Source: Oerskovia turbata (lineage in GTDB: Bacteria; Actinomycetota; Actinomycetes; Actinomycetales; Cellulomonadaceae). Taken from it: a DNA stretch of 64,000 nucleotides. Shown here piece by piece: positions 15,184-23,607 of this stretch. The translations under genes were made by a program, and so were the position numbers. Below the pieces are notes generated by a model. It was not told where the DNA came from, did not search any database, and saw only the letters and a program-made list of their open reading frames with translations. Position 1 is the stretch's first letter. Every line of letters starts with the position of its first letter. Location of the stretch: assembly GCF_000718325.1 (NCBI RefSeq), contig NZ_JOFV01000006.1, positions 62,001 through 126,000 on the forward strand, written 5' to 3'.

Positions 15184-16117
15184 TCCGCTCGTAGGCCTCG
15201 AGGTAGCGGTCGCGCGTGCGCTCGACGACGTCCGCGGGCAGCGAGGGCGGCGGCGCGTCGGACGCGCGGTCCCAGCCCGAGGCGCCCGAGGCGAGCCAGT
15301 CGCGGACGTACTGCTTGTCGAAGCTCGGCTGCGAGCGCCCCGGCTGCCACTGGTCGGCGGGCCAGAAGCGCGAGGAGTCGGGGGTCAGCACCTCGTCGCC
15401 CAGGACGGTCGCGCCCGTGACGGGGTCGATGCCGAACTCGAACTTGGTGTCGGCGAGGATCACGCCGCGCTCGCGCGCGATCTCCTCTGCCTGCGAGTAG
15501 ACGGCGAGGGTCAGGTCGCGCAGTCGGGTCGCGGCGTCGAGCCCGATGGTCCCCGCGACGACCTCGAACGACACGTTCTCGTCGTGCTCCCCCACCTCGG
15601 CCTTGGCTGCGGGGGTGAAGATCGCCTCGGGCAGGCGTGACCCGTCGACGAGCCCCTCGGGCAGCGGAACTCCGCACACCGTACGGTCCACGCGGTACTC
15701 GACGAGGCCCGAGCCCGTGAGGTAACCGCGGGCGACGCACTCGACGGGGAACATCTCGAGACGGCGGCAGATCATCGCGCGGCCCGCGACCTGGTCCGGC
15801 ACCAGGCCGTCACCCGGCATGGCGCTGGCCTCGGTGCTGACGACATGGTTCGGGACGAGGTCCGCGAGCTTGTCGAACCACCACAGGCTGAGCTGGGTCA
15901 GGACGACCCCCTTGTCGGGGATGCCCGGGGACAGCACGTGGTCGAACGCGCTGACGCGGTCGCTCGCGACCACCAGGACGACGTCACCGAGCGGGTGCGC
16001 GCCGCCGAGGTGCGCGAGGTCGGGCTCGTACAGGTCGCGGACCTTGCCCGAGTAGACGTGCCGCCACCCCGGGAGTTCGAGGTGGGCCGTGTCGAGGGCG
16101 TCGCGCGAGTCAGTCAC
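15161..16117 (-). CDS. purC: SAICAR synthetase
   Basis: PurC (318 residues, the long form) ligates aspartate to CAIR in purine synthesis. The ATP-binding WRHVYSGKVRDLYE near residue 18, the DRVSAFDHVLSPGIPDKG segment near residue 52, and the DTKFEFG and LTPDSSRFW motifs are all complete. It lies just downstream of purD on the same strand with a 68-base gap, so the two may share a transcript. Its 3' end overlaps an HNH fragment on the other strand. Confidence 0.97.
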   Translation of the reverse strand: MTDSRDALDTAHLELPGWRHVYSGKVRDLYEPDLAHLGGAHPLGDVVLVVASDRVSAFDHVLSPGIPDKGVVLTQLSLWWFDKLADLVPNHVVSTEASAMPGDGLVPDQVAGRAMICRRLEMFPVECVARGYLTGSGLVEYRVDRTVCGVPLPEGLVDGSRLPEAIFTPAAKAEVGEHDENVSFEVVAGTIGLDAATRLRDLTLAVYSQAEEIARERGVILADTKFEFGIDPVTGATVLGDEVLTPDSSRFWPADQWQPGRSQPSFDKQYVRDWLASGASGWDRASDAPPPSLPADVVERTRDRYLEAYERITGESLF

Positions 16118-16185
16118 GGCGCCTAGTGTCTCATCCGCGATGAAGGGTGCCCGGGGGCGTCCGGATGTCGAGGCCCCGGTCCCGG

Positions 16186-17475
16186 TCAGCCGCGCGCGGC
16201 CTTCTCCGCGATGTCGGTGCGGTGGTGCGAGCCGGGCAGGACGACCTGGTCGACGCCCGCGTACACCCGGCGACGCGCCTCCGAGAGATCCGCGCCGCGT
16301 GCGACGACCGACAGCACGCGGCCACCTGCGCTGCGCAGCGTGCCCTCGTCGAGCGCCGTGCCCGCGTGCAGGACGTGTACGCCCTCGACCGTCTCGGCGC
16401 CGTCGACGCCCGTGATCGGGTCGCCGCTGCGGACCGTGGAGGGGTAGCCGTTGGCGGCGACGACCACGGTGACCGCGGCGTCGTCGGACCAGCGCAGGCG
16501 CGGGAAGTCCGCGAGCTCGCCGCGCGCCGCTGCGCGCAGCACCGCGGAGAGCGGGGTCGTGAGGCGGGCCAGGACGACCTGCGTCTCCGGGTCACCGAAC
16601 CGCGCGTTGAACTCGACCACGCGGGTGCCGCGGCTCGTGAGCGCGAGACCCACGTAGAGGACACCGGCGAACGGGGTGCCGCGGCGCGCCATCTCGTCGA
16701 TCGTGGGCTGCGCGACCCGGGTCACGACCTCCTCGGTCAGGTCTTCCGGGGCCCACGGCAGCGGGCTGTAGGCGCCCATGCCTCCCGTGTTGGGTCCGGC
16801 GTCGCCGTCGAACGCGCGCTTGAAGTCCTGCGCGGGGGCCAGGGGGACGACGCTCGTGCCGTCGGACAGGCAGAAGAGCGAGACCTCGGGACCGTCGAGG
16901 TACTCCTCGATGACCACGACGGGGTCGCCGGCGCCCGGGCGGGGCGTCGCGAAGCAGGCCTGCGCGTGCTCGAGCGCCTCCTGGCGGTCGTCGGTCACGA
17001 CGACGCCCTTGCCCGCCGCCAGCCCGTCGTCCTTGACGACGTAGGGGGCCCCGAACGCGTCGAGCGCGTCGGCGACCTGGTCGATGTCGGTGCAGACGTG
17101 CGCGAGCGCGGTCGGGACCGACGCGGCGGCCATGACGTCCTTGGCGAACGCCTTGGAACCCTCGAGCGCGGCAGCCTGCGCGCTCGGCCCGAAGCAGTCG
17201 ATGCCGGCCGCGCGCACCGCGTCCGCGACCCCCGCGACGAGCGGCGCCTCGGGGCCGATCACGACGAGGTCCGCACCGAGGCGGGTCGCGAGCCCCGCGA
17301 CGGCCTCGCCGTCGACCGCACTGACGGCGTGCAGGGTCGCGAGCTCGCCGATGCCCGGGTTCCCGGGGGCGGCGTGCAGCTCGTGCGCCTCCGCACCGGT
17401 GGCCGCGGCCTCCTGGGCGAACGAGTGGACGATGGCGTGCTCGCGGGCACCCGAACCGATGACGAGGATCTTCAC
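16186..17475 (-). CDS. purD: Phosphoribosylamine-glycine ligase (GARS)
   Basis: The 429-residue PurD makes glycinamide ribonucleotide from phosphoribosylamine, glycine and ATP. The N-terminal KILVIGSGAREHAI, the ATP-grasp residues YVVKDDGLAAGKGVVV, GPNTGGMGAYSP and the VEFNARFGDPETQ metal site are complete. The GTG start at 17475 places the canonical glycine-rich strand at residue 2. The frame stays open further upstream but that stretch encodes the signal peptidase in another frame. The upstream signal peptidase gene ends only 11 bases away. Confidence 0.97.
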   Translation of the reverse strand: MKILVIGSGAREHAIVHSFAQEAAATGAEAHELHAAPGNPGIGELATLHAVSAVDGEAVAGLATRLGADLVVIGPEAPLVAGVADAVRAAGIDCFGPSAQAAALEGSKAFAKDVMAAASVPTALAHVCTDIDQVADALDAFGAPYVVKDDGLAAGKGVVVTDDRQEALEHAQACFATPRPGAGDPVVVIEEYLDGPEVSLFCLSDGTSVVPLAPAQDFKRAFDGDAGPNTGGMGAYSPLPWAPEDLTEEVVTRVAQPTIDEMARRGTPFAGVLYVGLALTSRGTRVVEFNARFGDPETQVVLARLTTPLSAVLRAAARGELADFPRLRWSDDAAVTVVVAANGYPSTVRSGDPITGVDGAETVEGVHVLHAGTALDEGTLRSAGGRVLSVVARGADLSEARRRVYAGVDQVVLPGSHHRTDIAEKAARG

Positions 17476-17486
17476 GGGACCGCAGT

Positions 17487-18047
17487 CTACCGATCCGGCG
17501 TCGGGGACCCCTGGGCGTCCACGGCGTCGGGGGTCTCGGTGGCGTCCTCCTCGTGCTCGGGGCGCTTCTTCGACGAGGGCATGAGCGCGAACCCGACCAG
17601 CGCGCACGCCGCGACGACGATCGGGATACCGACGGCCGGGCGCCGCAGGACCTCGACCGCGTCCCGGGCTCCCGGGATCCGGACCATGGGCACCAGGGCG
17701 TCCTCGACGACGTAGGGCTCGGGGTCGTCGACCGGGTTGTTGTCCCCGCGCAGCGTCAAGGTGCGGGCGTCGCCCGGCCCGTCCTCGACCTGGACGACTC
17801 GGTGCGTGACGAGCACCCCGTCGCGCGTGAACACGCTCACGACGTCGCCGACCTCGAGCGTCGAAGCCGGGACGCGGCGCGAGACGATCCCGTCGCCCAC
17901 CTCGTAGGTGGGGATCATCGAGCCCGAGACGACGACGAGGGACTGCAGGTTGCCCGTCTGGATACCGAGGAACAGCACCAGTCCGAGCACGCCGGCGGCT
18001 GCGGCGACCGTGAGGAACGCGTCGCCGACGCGCTTGAGCCACTTCAT
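17487..18047 (-). CDS. sipW: SipW-type signal peptidase I
   Basis: The 186-residue membrane protease has an N-terminal transmembrane helix (residues ~12-30), the Ser nucleophile in SGSMIPTYEVGD near residue 42 and the VTHRVVQ histidine near residue 82, then RGDNNPVDDPEP and a second C-terminal helix. The Ser-His pair, with no lysine general base, marks the ER/SipW type. These enzymes mature TasA/CalY-like proteins. It is the last gene of a four-gene unit whose upstream members include a TasA/CalY-like protein, and its ribosome site is GGAGG. The natural inference is that it processes its operon partners. Confidence 0.9.
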   Translation of the reverse strand: MKWLKRVGDAFLTVAAAAGVLGLVLFLGIQTGNLQSLVVVSGSMIPTYEVGDGIVSRRVPASTLEVGDVVSVFTRDGVLVTHRVVQVEDGPGDARTLTLRGDNNPVDDPEPYVVEDALVPMVRIPGARDAVEVLRRPAVGIPIVVAACALVGFALMPSSKKRPEHEEDATETPDAVDAQGSPTPDR

Positions 18048-18123
18048 GCGGTACCTCCGGGGACGGGTCGACGATGCATCCACGGTGCCACGAGCGGTCC
18101 GGCCCCCGCTGGCGCCACGCGTG

Positions 18124-19476
18124 TCATTCCCAGGTCGGCCAGGTCTGCGTGGCTGCCCAGGGGAAGACCTTGCGCGCGCCGGGCCCGGCGGCTCCCTCGA
18201 TCCCGAGCTGCCCCTTCGCGTCGCTCCCCCAGCAGAAGACCCGGCCACCCGTCGTCAGGGTGCACCCGTGGTCGACCGACACGTCGACGGTCTCCAGGAC
18301 GCGGTCCTCCCCCATCTGCTTGGTCAGGATCCGCTCGGGCCTGTCCCGCACGACCGGGACGCTCCACTCGTCCTCGTTGGCGCCGGTCTGCGCGGAGGAG
18401 TTGTCGCCCCAGCAGTAGGCGGCGCCGTCGTGAGCCAGGACGCAGGCGGTCTTCCCGCCGAGGTCGACGAGCCGCGAACGCAGCTCGGTCAGGGCGCCGC
18501 GCACCTGGAGCGGGGTCGTGGACATCTCCACCTGGGCGCCGTTCGTCGACTGCCCGAGCTGCTTGGCCGAGTTGTCGCCCCAGCAGAAGGTCCGCTCGCC
18601 GTTGTCCGGCCCGGACCCGATGACGCACGCGAACTCGTCGGCGACCGAGACGTCGCCGCTCGTGAACCCCGCGAGCGCGCCCGTCGTCACGACCCGGACG
18701 GGGGTGAGGCTCTCGCTGGTCGTCCCGTCTCCGAGCTGCCCTCGGGCGTTCTTCCCCCAGCAGTAGGGGATGCCGTCCGCGACGAGGCAGGCGGAGTCGT
18801 CGCCGACGCCGATGTCCGTCACCGTGGCGGACGCGGGCAGGGCACCGCCCGAGATCTGGACCGGGGTGCCGGTCCTGCCCACCTGGGTGTGCGTGTCACC
18901 CCAGCAGTAGGCCTTGCCCGCGGCGACCACGCACGAGCTCGACGCGCCGAGCTCGAGGTCGGTGGCCGCCGACTCGTCGCTGCGCGCCGGGACGCGCACC
19001 GGCAGTGTCGAGTTCGCGACGCCCTCGACCCCGAGCTGGCCCCGGTCGTTGAGTCCCCAGCAGAAGACGGCGTCGTCGGTCGTGGCGCACGTGTGCGACG
19101 TGCCGGAGTCGATGTCGAGCACGGTCCGGCCCTGCAGCTCCCCGCGCACGGGACCCACGAACACGTCGGACGACGTGGTGTCCCCTGTCCCCAGCTGACC
19201 CACCGAGTTGTCCCCCGTGCACCAGACCTCACCGCTCACGAGGGCGCACGAGAAGTCGGCGCCGGTGGCGACCGCGGTCGGGATGCCGGCGGTCGCGATC
19301 GCGACCTCACCCTGGGAGTCGACGGCGTCGGTCCAGGCGGCTGCGGTCGGCTGGACGCCGCCGGCACCCCAGAGCGCGGTCCCGACCACGAGCAGGAGCG
19401 CGAGCACGGCCGCCGCGCGCTCGCGCAGCCGACGGGGAAGGGACGGGCGGGTACGGGTCGTCGCTCGATCGGTCAC
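18124..19476 (-). CDS. Secreted RCC1-repeat (seven-bladed propeller) protein with SipW-type signal
   Basis: The 450-residue protein starts with a long, basic signal region and hydrophobic helix (residues ~21-47). It is followed by AAAWTD, the wording after SipW-type signal peptides. The rest is seven RCC1-like repeats, each ending in a CWG(D/K/L)N..GQLG-type blade signature (the first reads CTGDN). Every blade carries a cysteine pair, at 77/86, 130/139, 182/191, 230/239, 284/298, 345/355 and 405/415. There are no unpaired cysteines, so one disulfide per blade is likely in the extracellular protein. The GTG start follows GGAGAG and overlaps the upstream sortase-substrate gene (GTGA). The ligand is unknown. 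Confidence 0.85.
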   Translation of the reverse strand: MTDRATTRTRPSLPRRLRERAAAVLALLLVVGTALWGAGGVQPTAAAWTDAVDSQGEVAIATAGIPTAVATGADFSCALVSGEVWCTGDNSVGQLGTGDTTSSDVFVGPVRGELQGRTVLDIDSGTSHTCATTDDAVFCWGLNDRGQLGVEGVANSTLPVRVPARSDESAATDLELGASSSCVVAAGKAYCWGDTHTQVGRTGTPVQISGGALPASATVTDIGVGDDSACLVADGIPYCWGKNARGQLGDGTTSESLTPVRVVTTGALAGFTSGDVSVADEFACVIGSGPDNGERTFCWGDNSAKQLGQSTNGAQVEMSTTPLQVRGALTELRSRLVDLGGKTACVLAHDGAAYCWGDNSSAQTGANEDEWSVPVVRDRPERILTKQMGEDRVLETVDVSVDHGCTLTTGGRVFCWGSDAKGQLGIEGAAGPGARKVFPWAATQTWPTWE

Positions 19477-20210
19477 GGTCTCTCCTCTCGTCGTCGGCGA
19501 CGCACGAGCGCCGCACCGATCCCGAGCAGCGCCCCGGAGAGCGCAGCAAGGGTCCACACGTCCGCGCCGGTCAGCGCGAGGGGCCCGCCGCCGGAGCCGT
19601 CGCCGGCTGCCCCTGAACCGTTGGTTCCCGAGCCGTCGGCCCCGCCGGACCCGTCCGGACCTGACGGGTCCGTCCCGGTGCCTGGCGTCCCCTCCTGCTC
19701 GCCGCGCAGCGCGAGGTCGTACCGGATGCTGCCGGTCGCCCCCGCCGGTACGCCCTCGTCGAGCGTGACGGAGACCTTGAGCACGGTCGTGGTCCCTGCG
19801 GGCAGGACCACGTCCTGCCGAGCGGCCCCGGCCTGCCCGCCCCGCCACCCGTCGACGACGACGACCGCGCCGGTCGGGCAGTCGTCGCCCACCCACGTGG
19901 CGTGGCACGCCTCGACGACCGTGCTGATCGACGGCGCGAGCTCTCCGCTCGTCGTGACACGGACCTCGACGACGGAACCGTCGGTCGCGTGGGTCGAGGC
20001 CAGGTCGACGATGGTCGACCTGGTCTGGCCCGGCGACATGCCGTCGAAGGAGAACGACCGTGGCAGGGGGCTCACCTCCCCGGCCGACGCCCTGGCGGGC
20101 GACTCCACGGCCACGGCGGCGCCGGCTCCTCCGAGGAGCCAGGCACCGCCCAGCGTGCAGAGGGTCGTCACCCCCACGACGGCACGCGCCGTACGTGGGG
20201 TCGACGTCAT
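19473..20210 (-). CDS. Sortase-anchored surface protein
   Basis: The 245-residue protein has an N-terminal signal helix ending near residue 34, then a beta-rich domain of about 130 residues with two cysteines (ACHATW and DDCPTG), which probably pair. A Gly/Ser/Asp linker spans residues ~178-210. The C-terminus is a cell-wall sorting signal: LALTG, a hydrophobic helix and an RRRRREE tail. LALTG fits the class E (LAxTG) sorting motif of actinobacteria. It is coupled to the RCC1 gene and follows the TasA-like gene by one base, so the three products are probably displayed together. Confidence 0.85.
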   Translation of the reverse strand: MTSTPRTARAVVGVTTLCTLGGAWLLGGAGAAVAVESPARASAGEVSPLPRSFSFDGMSPGQTRSTIVDLASTHATDGSVVEVRVTTSGELAPSISTVVEACHATWVGDDCPTGAVVVVDGWRGGQAGAARQDVVLPAGTTTVLKVSVTLDEGVPAGATGSIRYDLALRGEQEGTPGTGTDPSGPDGSGGADGSGTNGSGAAGDGSGGGPLALTGADVWTLAALSGALLGIGAALVRRRRREERP

Positions 20211-20211
20211 G

Positions 20212-20751
20212 TCAGGGGGTCACCTCGGTACCCGTGACCTGGACCGTGATCTTCGCGGCCTTGCCCATGGCGCCCTGGTTCGGCCCCGTGACGCTGGTGT
20301 CGGGGTTCGTGAACTGGTAGGTGACGTCGATCGGGACGACCTCGTTGGGCGCGAGCGCGTCGGGGTTCTCGCTCCCCGTGGGGTTGTAGGCGGCCGTGAC
20401 GGTGAGGAACGACGCGGCATCGCCGGTGACCGTCACGGCGGGGGTGTCGACCAGGTCTGCGGCATTGGTCGAGGTCGCCGCGTTCCTGACCCAAACGGTC
20501 CGGGTCACGGTCTCACCGGGGGCGAGGTCCTCGACGACGGGGATCGTGAGCGCGACGCTCTCGGTGGTGCCTTCCTGGAAGCCGGTGTCGGCACCGGTCA
20601 CCGAGCCCACCAGGTTGAAGGACGAGGTGGACACGTCACCCGCGAACCAGACGTTGTCGCTCCACAGAGCGCTGGTCGCGGCGACTCCGACCCCGAGGAC
20701 GACCAGTCCTGCGAGACCGACCTTGATCTTGCGGCTGCGTGATTCCTGCAT
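20212..20751 (-). CDS. TasA/CalY-like SipW-dependent secreted protein
   Basis: The 179-residue product begins RKIKVGLAGLVVLGVGVAA then TSALWSDN, a near-perfect SipW-dependent signal peptide. The mature part is beta-rich, with the 'NLVGSVTGADTGFQEG' and 'VEDLAPGETVTRTVWVRN' style found in camelysin/TasA-like proteins, which polymerise into fibres in some Firmicutes. The ATG at 20751 sets the operon start. It heads the cluster with the sortase-anchored protein, RCC1 protein and signal peptidase. Fibre formation here is an inference. Confidence 0.85.
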   Translation of the reverse strand: MQESRSRKIKVGLAGLVVLGVGVAATSALWSDNVWFAGDVSTSSFNLVGSVTGADTGFQEGTTESVALTIPVVEDLAPGETVTRTVWVRNAATSTNAADLVDTPAVTVTGDAASFLTVTAAYNPTGSENPDALAPNEVVPIDVTYQFTNPDTSVTGPNQGAMGKAAKITVQVTGTEVTP

Positions 20752-21134
20752 GAGACACCCATCTCTCTCGGTCAGGGTGCGAGCGGCCGGTGCCGACGCC
20801 CCTGAAGTTCCCTCGCGGTCACCCCAAGAAAGCGCCGTTGCCTGAAGCTCCTTGGTACGCCAATACCATATCGAAGCGTCGCCGCGACATGAAGACACGC
20901 CGACATCTTCACCCGGTCGGCTTGTGCACACCTGTCCGTTTTTCTGACGGGTACGTGATGAACGCCACGCGCTTCGGCCCCGACCACGACGAAGGCCCCG
21001 CGCTCCGCACGCCTCACGGCGAACGGGGCGCAGGGCCTCGTCGTGGTCGAGATGCCCGCTCCGACCAGGTTCCCGCCCTGGAAGGGCGAGTCACGACCGG
21101 TACGTGCGTCTCAGAGACGCTTCGGGAGAGTCTC
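20752..21134 (-). other. Intergenic region: promoter of the surface operon and purA 3' end
   Basis: This 383-base gap has no credible gene. On the minus strand it holds the purA terminator hairpin (20981-21049), then an AT-richer stretch around 20854-20880 with GGTATTGGCGTACC, which is a plausible promoter or operator for the TasA-like gene. A small palindrome, GCGTCTCAGAGACGC, lies at 21106-21120, close to the purA stop. Confidence 0.5.
20981..21049 (-). terminator. Long terminator hairpin after purA
   Basis: CGACCACGACGA plus GGCCC at 20981-20998 pairs with 21033-21049, with one bulged base and an additional GC-rich inner stem. It lies about 85 bases after the purA stop and upstream of the surface-protein operon. 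Confidence 0.65.
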
Positions 21135-22421
21135 TCAGTGGAGCAGGTCGTGCAGCGGGATGATCGCGTCGCGCGACGGCCCCACACCGATCGCCGAGAC
21201 CCGCGCCCCCGAGAGCTCCTCGAGCGAACGCACGTACGCCTGGGCGTTGGCCGGCAGGTCCTCGAACGTGCGGCAGCCGGAGATGTCCTCGGTCCAGCCG
21301 TCGAACTCGGCGTAGATCGGCTTCGCGTGGTGGAAGGCCGTCTGGTCCGTCGGCATCTCGTCGTAGCGGACGCCGTCGACGTCGTACGCGACGCAGACCG
21401 GGATCTTGGGGATGCCCGTGAGGATGTCGAGCTTGGTCACGACGAGGTCCGTGATGCCGTTGACACGGCTCGAGTACCGGGCGATCACCGAGTCGTACCA
21501 GCCGCACCGGCGCGCACGACCCGTGGTCACACCGAACTCACCGCCGGTCCTGAGCAGGTACTCGCCCATGTCGTCGAAGAGCTCCGTGGGGAACGGGCCC
21601 TCGCCGACACGGGTCGTGTACGCCTTGATGACGCCGATCACCGAGGTGATCTTGGTGGGGCCCACACCCGACCCCGTCAGTGCCCCGCCGGCCGTCGCGT
21701 TGGACGACGTCACGAACGGGTAGGTGCCGTGGTCGACGTCGAGCATCGTGGCCTGGCCCCCCTCGAACAGGACGTTCTTGCCCGCGTCGAGCGCCTGGTT
21801 GAGGATCAGCGACGTGTCCGCGACCATCGGCTTCACGCGGTCCGCGTACGCGAGCAGCTCCTCGACGGTCTCGTCGACCGTGATCGCGCGGCGGTTGTAG
21901 ACCTTGACCAGCAGGTGGTTCTTCTGGTCGAGCGAGCCCTCGATCTTCTCCGCGAGGATCTTCTCGTCGAACAGGTCCCACATGCGGATGCCGACACGGT
22001 TGATCTTGTCGGCGTACGCCGGCCCGATCCCGCGGCCGGTCGTGCCGATGCGACGCTTGCCCAGGAAGCGCTCGCTGACCTTGTCCATCGTGCGGTGGTA
22101 GCCCGCGATGACGTGGGCGCTGCCGGAGACCAGCAGGCGCGAGACGTCGACGCCGCGCGAGATCAGGTCGTCGAGCTCCTGGAAGAGGACCTCGATGTCG
22201 ACGACGACCCCGTTCGCGATGACGGGCGTGACCCCGGGCGACAGGATGCCGGAGGGCAGCAGGTGCAGGGCGTACTTCTCGTCGCCGACGACGACCGTGT
22301 GCCCGGCGTTGTTGCCGCCGTTGAACTTGACCACGTAGTCGACCCGCGACCCGAGGAGGTCGGTCGCCTTGCCCTTGCCTTCGTCGCCCCACTGGGCACC
22401 GATGAGCACCACGCCTGGCAT
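21135..22421 (-). CDS. purA: Adenylosuccinate synthetase
   Basis: The 428-residue PurA catalyses the GTP-dependent first step from IMP to AMP. The N-terminal P-loop [11 protein letters not shown], the GGNNAGHT catalytic segment, [10 protein letters not shown], and [10 protein letters not shown] are all present and the length is standard. The ATG is preceded by GGGGA. It has its own leader and terminator, so it is probably a single-gene unit. The surface-protein locus lies between it and purD. Confidence 0.98.
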   Translation of the reverse strand: MPGVVLIGAQWGDEGKGKATDLLGSRVDYVVKFNGGNNAGHTVVVGDEKYALHLLPSGILSPGVTPVIANGVVVDIEVLFQELDDLISRGVDVSRLLVSGSAHVIAGYHRTMDKVSERFLGKRRIGTTGRGIGPAYADKINRVGIRMWDLFDEKILAEKIEGSLDQKNHLLVKVYNRRAITVDETVEELLAYADRVKPMVADTSLILNQALDAGKNVLFEGGQATMLDVDHGTYPFVTSSNATAGGALTGSGVGPTKITSVIGVIKAYTTRVGEGPFPTELFDDMGEYLLRTGGEFGVTTGRARRCGWYDSVIARYSSRVNGITDLVVTKLDILTGIPKIPVCVAYDVDGVRYDEMPTDQTAFHHAKPIYAEFDGWTEDISGCRTFEDLPANAQAYVRSLEELSGARVSAIGVGPSRDAIIPLHDLLH

Positions 22422-22751
22422 GGATTCCCCACTTTCAGACTGCCTGTTCCTCGGACCGGGTCACGGACCGGCACCGACCGGCACGTACGTCAGGACTGTC
22501 CGGTCGGCGAGCGACCGCGTCGCGCACCATCGACCGGGGTCGACGCACGGCGCGTACCGCCGACGGGTCCTGCGCGGGCCCGAGGCGCGTCCGGGCGGCA
22601 GTCACCCGGAAGCCTGGACGAGTTTACCTGCCATTGACCTCGGCGGGCCCCTCGGCCCACCGGCGCGCTTCCCGCAGCCCGACGGCGCAGCGTGCGCGAC
22701 GCCGTCGGGCCGCGGGAGCAGGCGCAGGCATGCGGCGACCCTGCGCGGACG
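22422..22751 (-). other. Intergenic region: purA leader and DUF3151 terminator
   Basis: The 330-base gap has no convincing gene. The part next to purA is its 5' leader, which holds degenerate GGTCGG/CCGGTC repeats but no riboswitch I recognise. The distal part contains the DUF3151 terminator hairpin. Confidence 0.5.
22671..22716 (-). terminator. Terminator hairpin after the DUF3151 gene
   Basis: GCCCGACGGCG (22677-22687) pairs with 22700-22710 and the stem is extended by CCCGC/GCGGG at its base. It starts 36 bases after the DUF3151 stop. Confidence 0.7.
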
Positions 22752-23192
22752 TCAGCCCGCGAGAGCCCCGACCTCGTCGGCCGACGTCCCCGAGTCCACC
22801 AGGAACTGGGCGCAGCGCTCGGCCTCGCCCTCCTCGCCGATGAGGGACGCCGCACGCGAGAGCGCGAGCAGGGCCCGCAGGAAGCCCTGGTTGGGCACGT
22901 GGTCGGCCGGGATCGGGCCCTGGCCCCGCCAACCGGCGCGACGCAGCGCGTCGAGCCCACGGTGGTAGCCCGTGCGGGCGAACGCGTACGCCGTGACAGC
23001 CGCGTGCTCGCCGCCGTCGCGCAGCGACGCCTCGGCGAGGAGAGCCCACGGGAGCGAGGACGCGGGATGGGCCCCGGCCAGGGTGAACGCGTCGTCGCCC
23101 CGGGCGATCGCCGTGTCGACGTCCGGCTCGGCCGGCAGACGGACGGGAGCAGGCCCGTCGAGGAGGTTGCGGTGCGTGGGTGCGTGGGACAT
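22752..23192 (-). CDS. DUF3151 family protein
   Basis: The 146-residue protein has the helical, TPR-like DUF3151 layout found beside fba and purA in many actinobacteria. Landmarks are HRNLLDGPAPVRLP at the N-terminus, PWALLAEASL, VTAYAFARTGYHRGLDALRRAGW, and the closing LVDSGTSADEVGAL. No function is established for the family. It diverges from a STAS gene, with a 63-base promoter region between them. Confidence 0.88.
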   Translation of the reverse strand: MSHAPTHRNLLDGPAPVRLPAEPDVDTAIARGDDAFTLAGAHPASSLPWALLAEASLRDGGEHAAVTAYAFARTGYHRGLDALRRAGWRGQGPIPADHVPNQGFLRALLALSRAASLIGEEGEAERCAQFLVDSGTSADEVGALAG

Positions 23193-23255
23193 CCGGCGAT
23201 TCTCGCAGGCCACGGACGAGCGCGCGTGCAACCGAGGGCCGCGCGGCCTAGAGTC

Positions 23256-23600
23256 ATGGACATGATCGAGATCTCCACGTCCCCCGCGACGACCACGCTC
23301 GTCATCGCCGGGGACCTCGATCTCGCGGAACGTGACCAGTTCCCGGAGATCGCGGCCCGCGTCGTCGGGCTGCGCCGTCAGCTCCTCGTGATCGACATGT
23401 GCCGCGTGACCTTCATGGACTCGACCGGCGCGGCCTTCCTCATCTCGCTCGCCGACTCCGGCCGCAAGCGCGGCGGGGCCACCGTCCTGCGCGGCTGCGA
23501 CGACCGGGACCTGTTCGTGCTCGAGGTGTGCGGGGCCCTCGACCTGTTCCGCATCGACGCCGACCACCGGTGCGACCCGCCCGTGAGCGCGACCGCCTGA
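23256..23600 (+). CDS. STAS-domain anti-sigma factor antagonist
   Basis: The 114-residue single STAS domain has the FMDSTGAAFL loop (Asp55, Ser56, Thr57) at which antagonists of the SpoIIAA/RsbV type are phosphorylated by a partner kinase. It lacks extra domains. It converges on the SpoIIE-type phosphatase gene, which ends 7 bases after its stop, and a second STAS gene lies on the other side of that phosphatase. The likely role is partner switching that controls an alternative sigma factor. The target sigma factor is not in the window. Confidence 0.88.
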   Translation: MDMIEISTSPATTTLVIAGDLDLAERDQFPEIAARVVGLRRQLLVIDMCRVTFMDSTGAAFLISLADSGRKRGGATVLRGCDDRDLFVLEVCGALDLFRIDADHRCDPPVSATA

Positions 23601-23607
23601 CCGGCCC

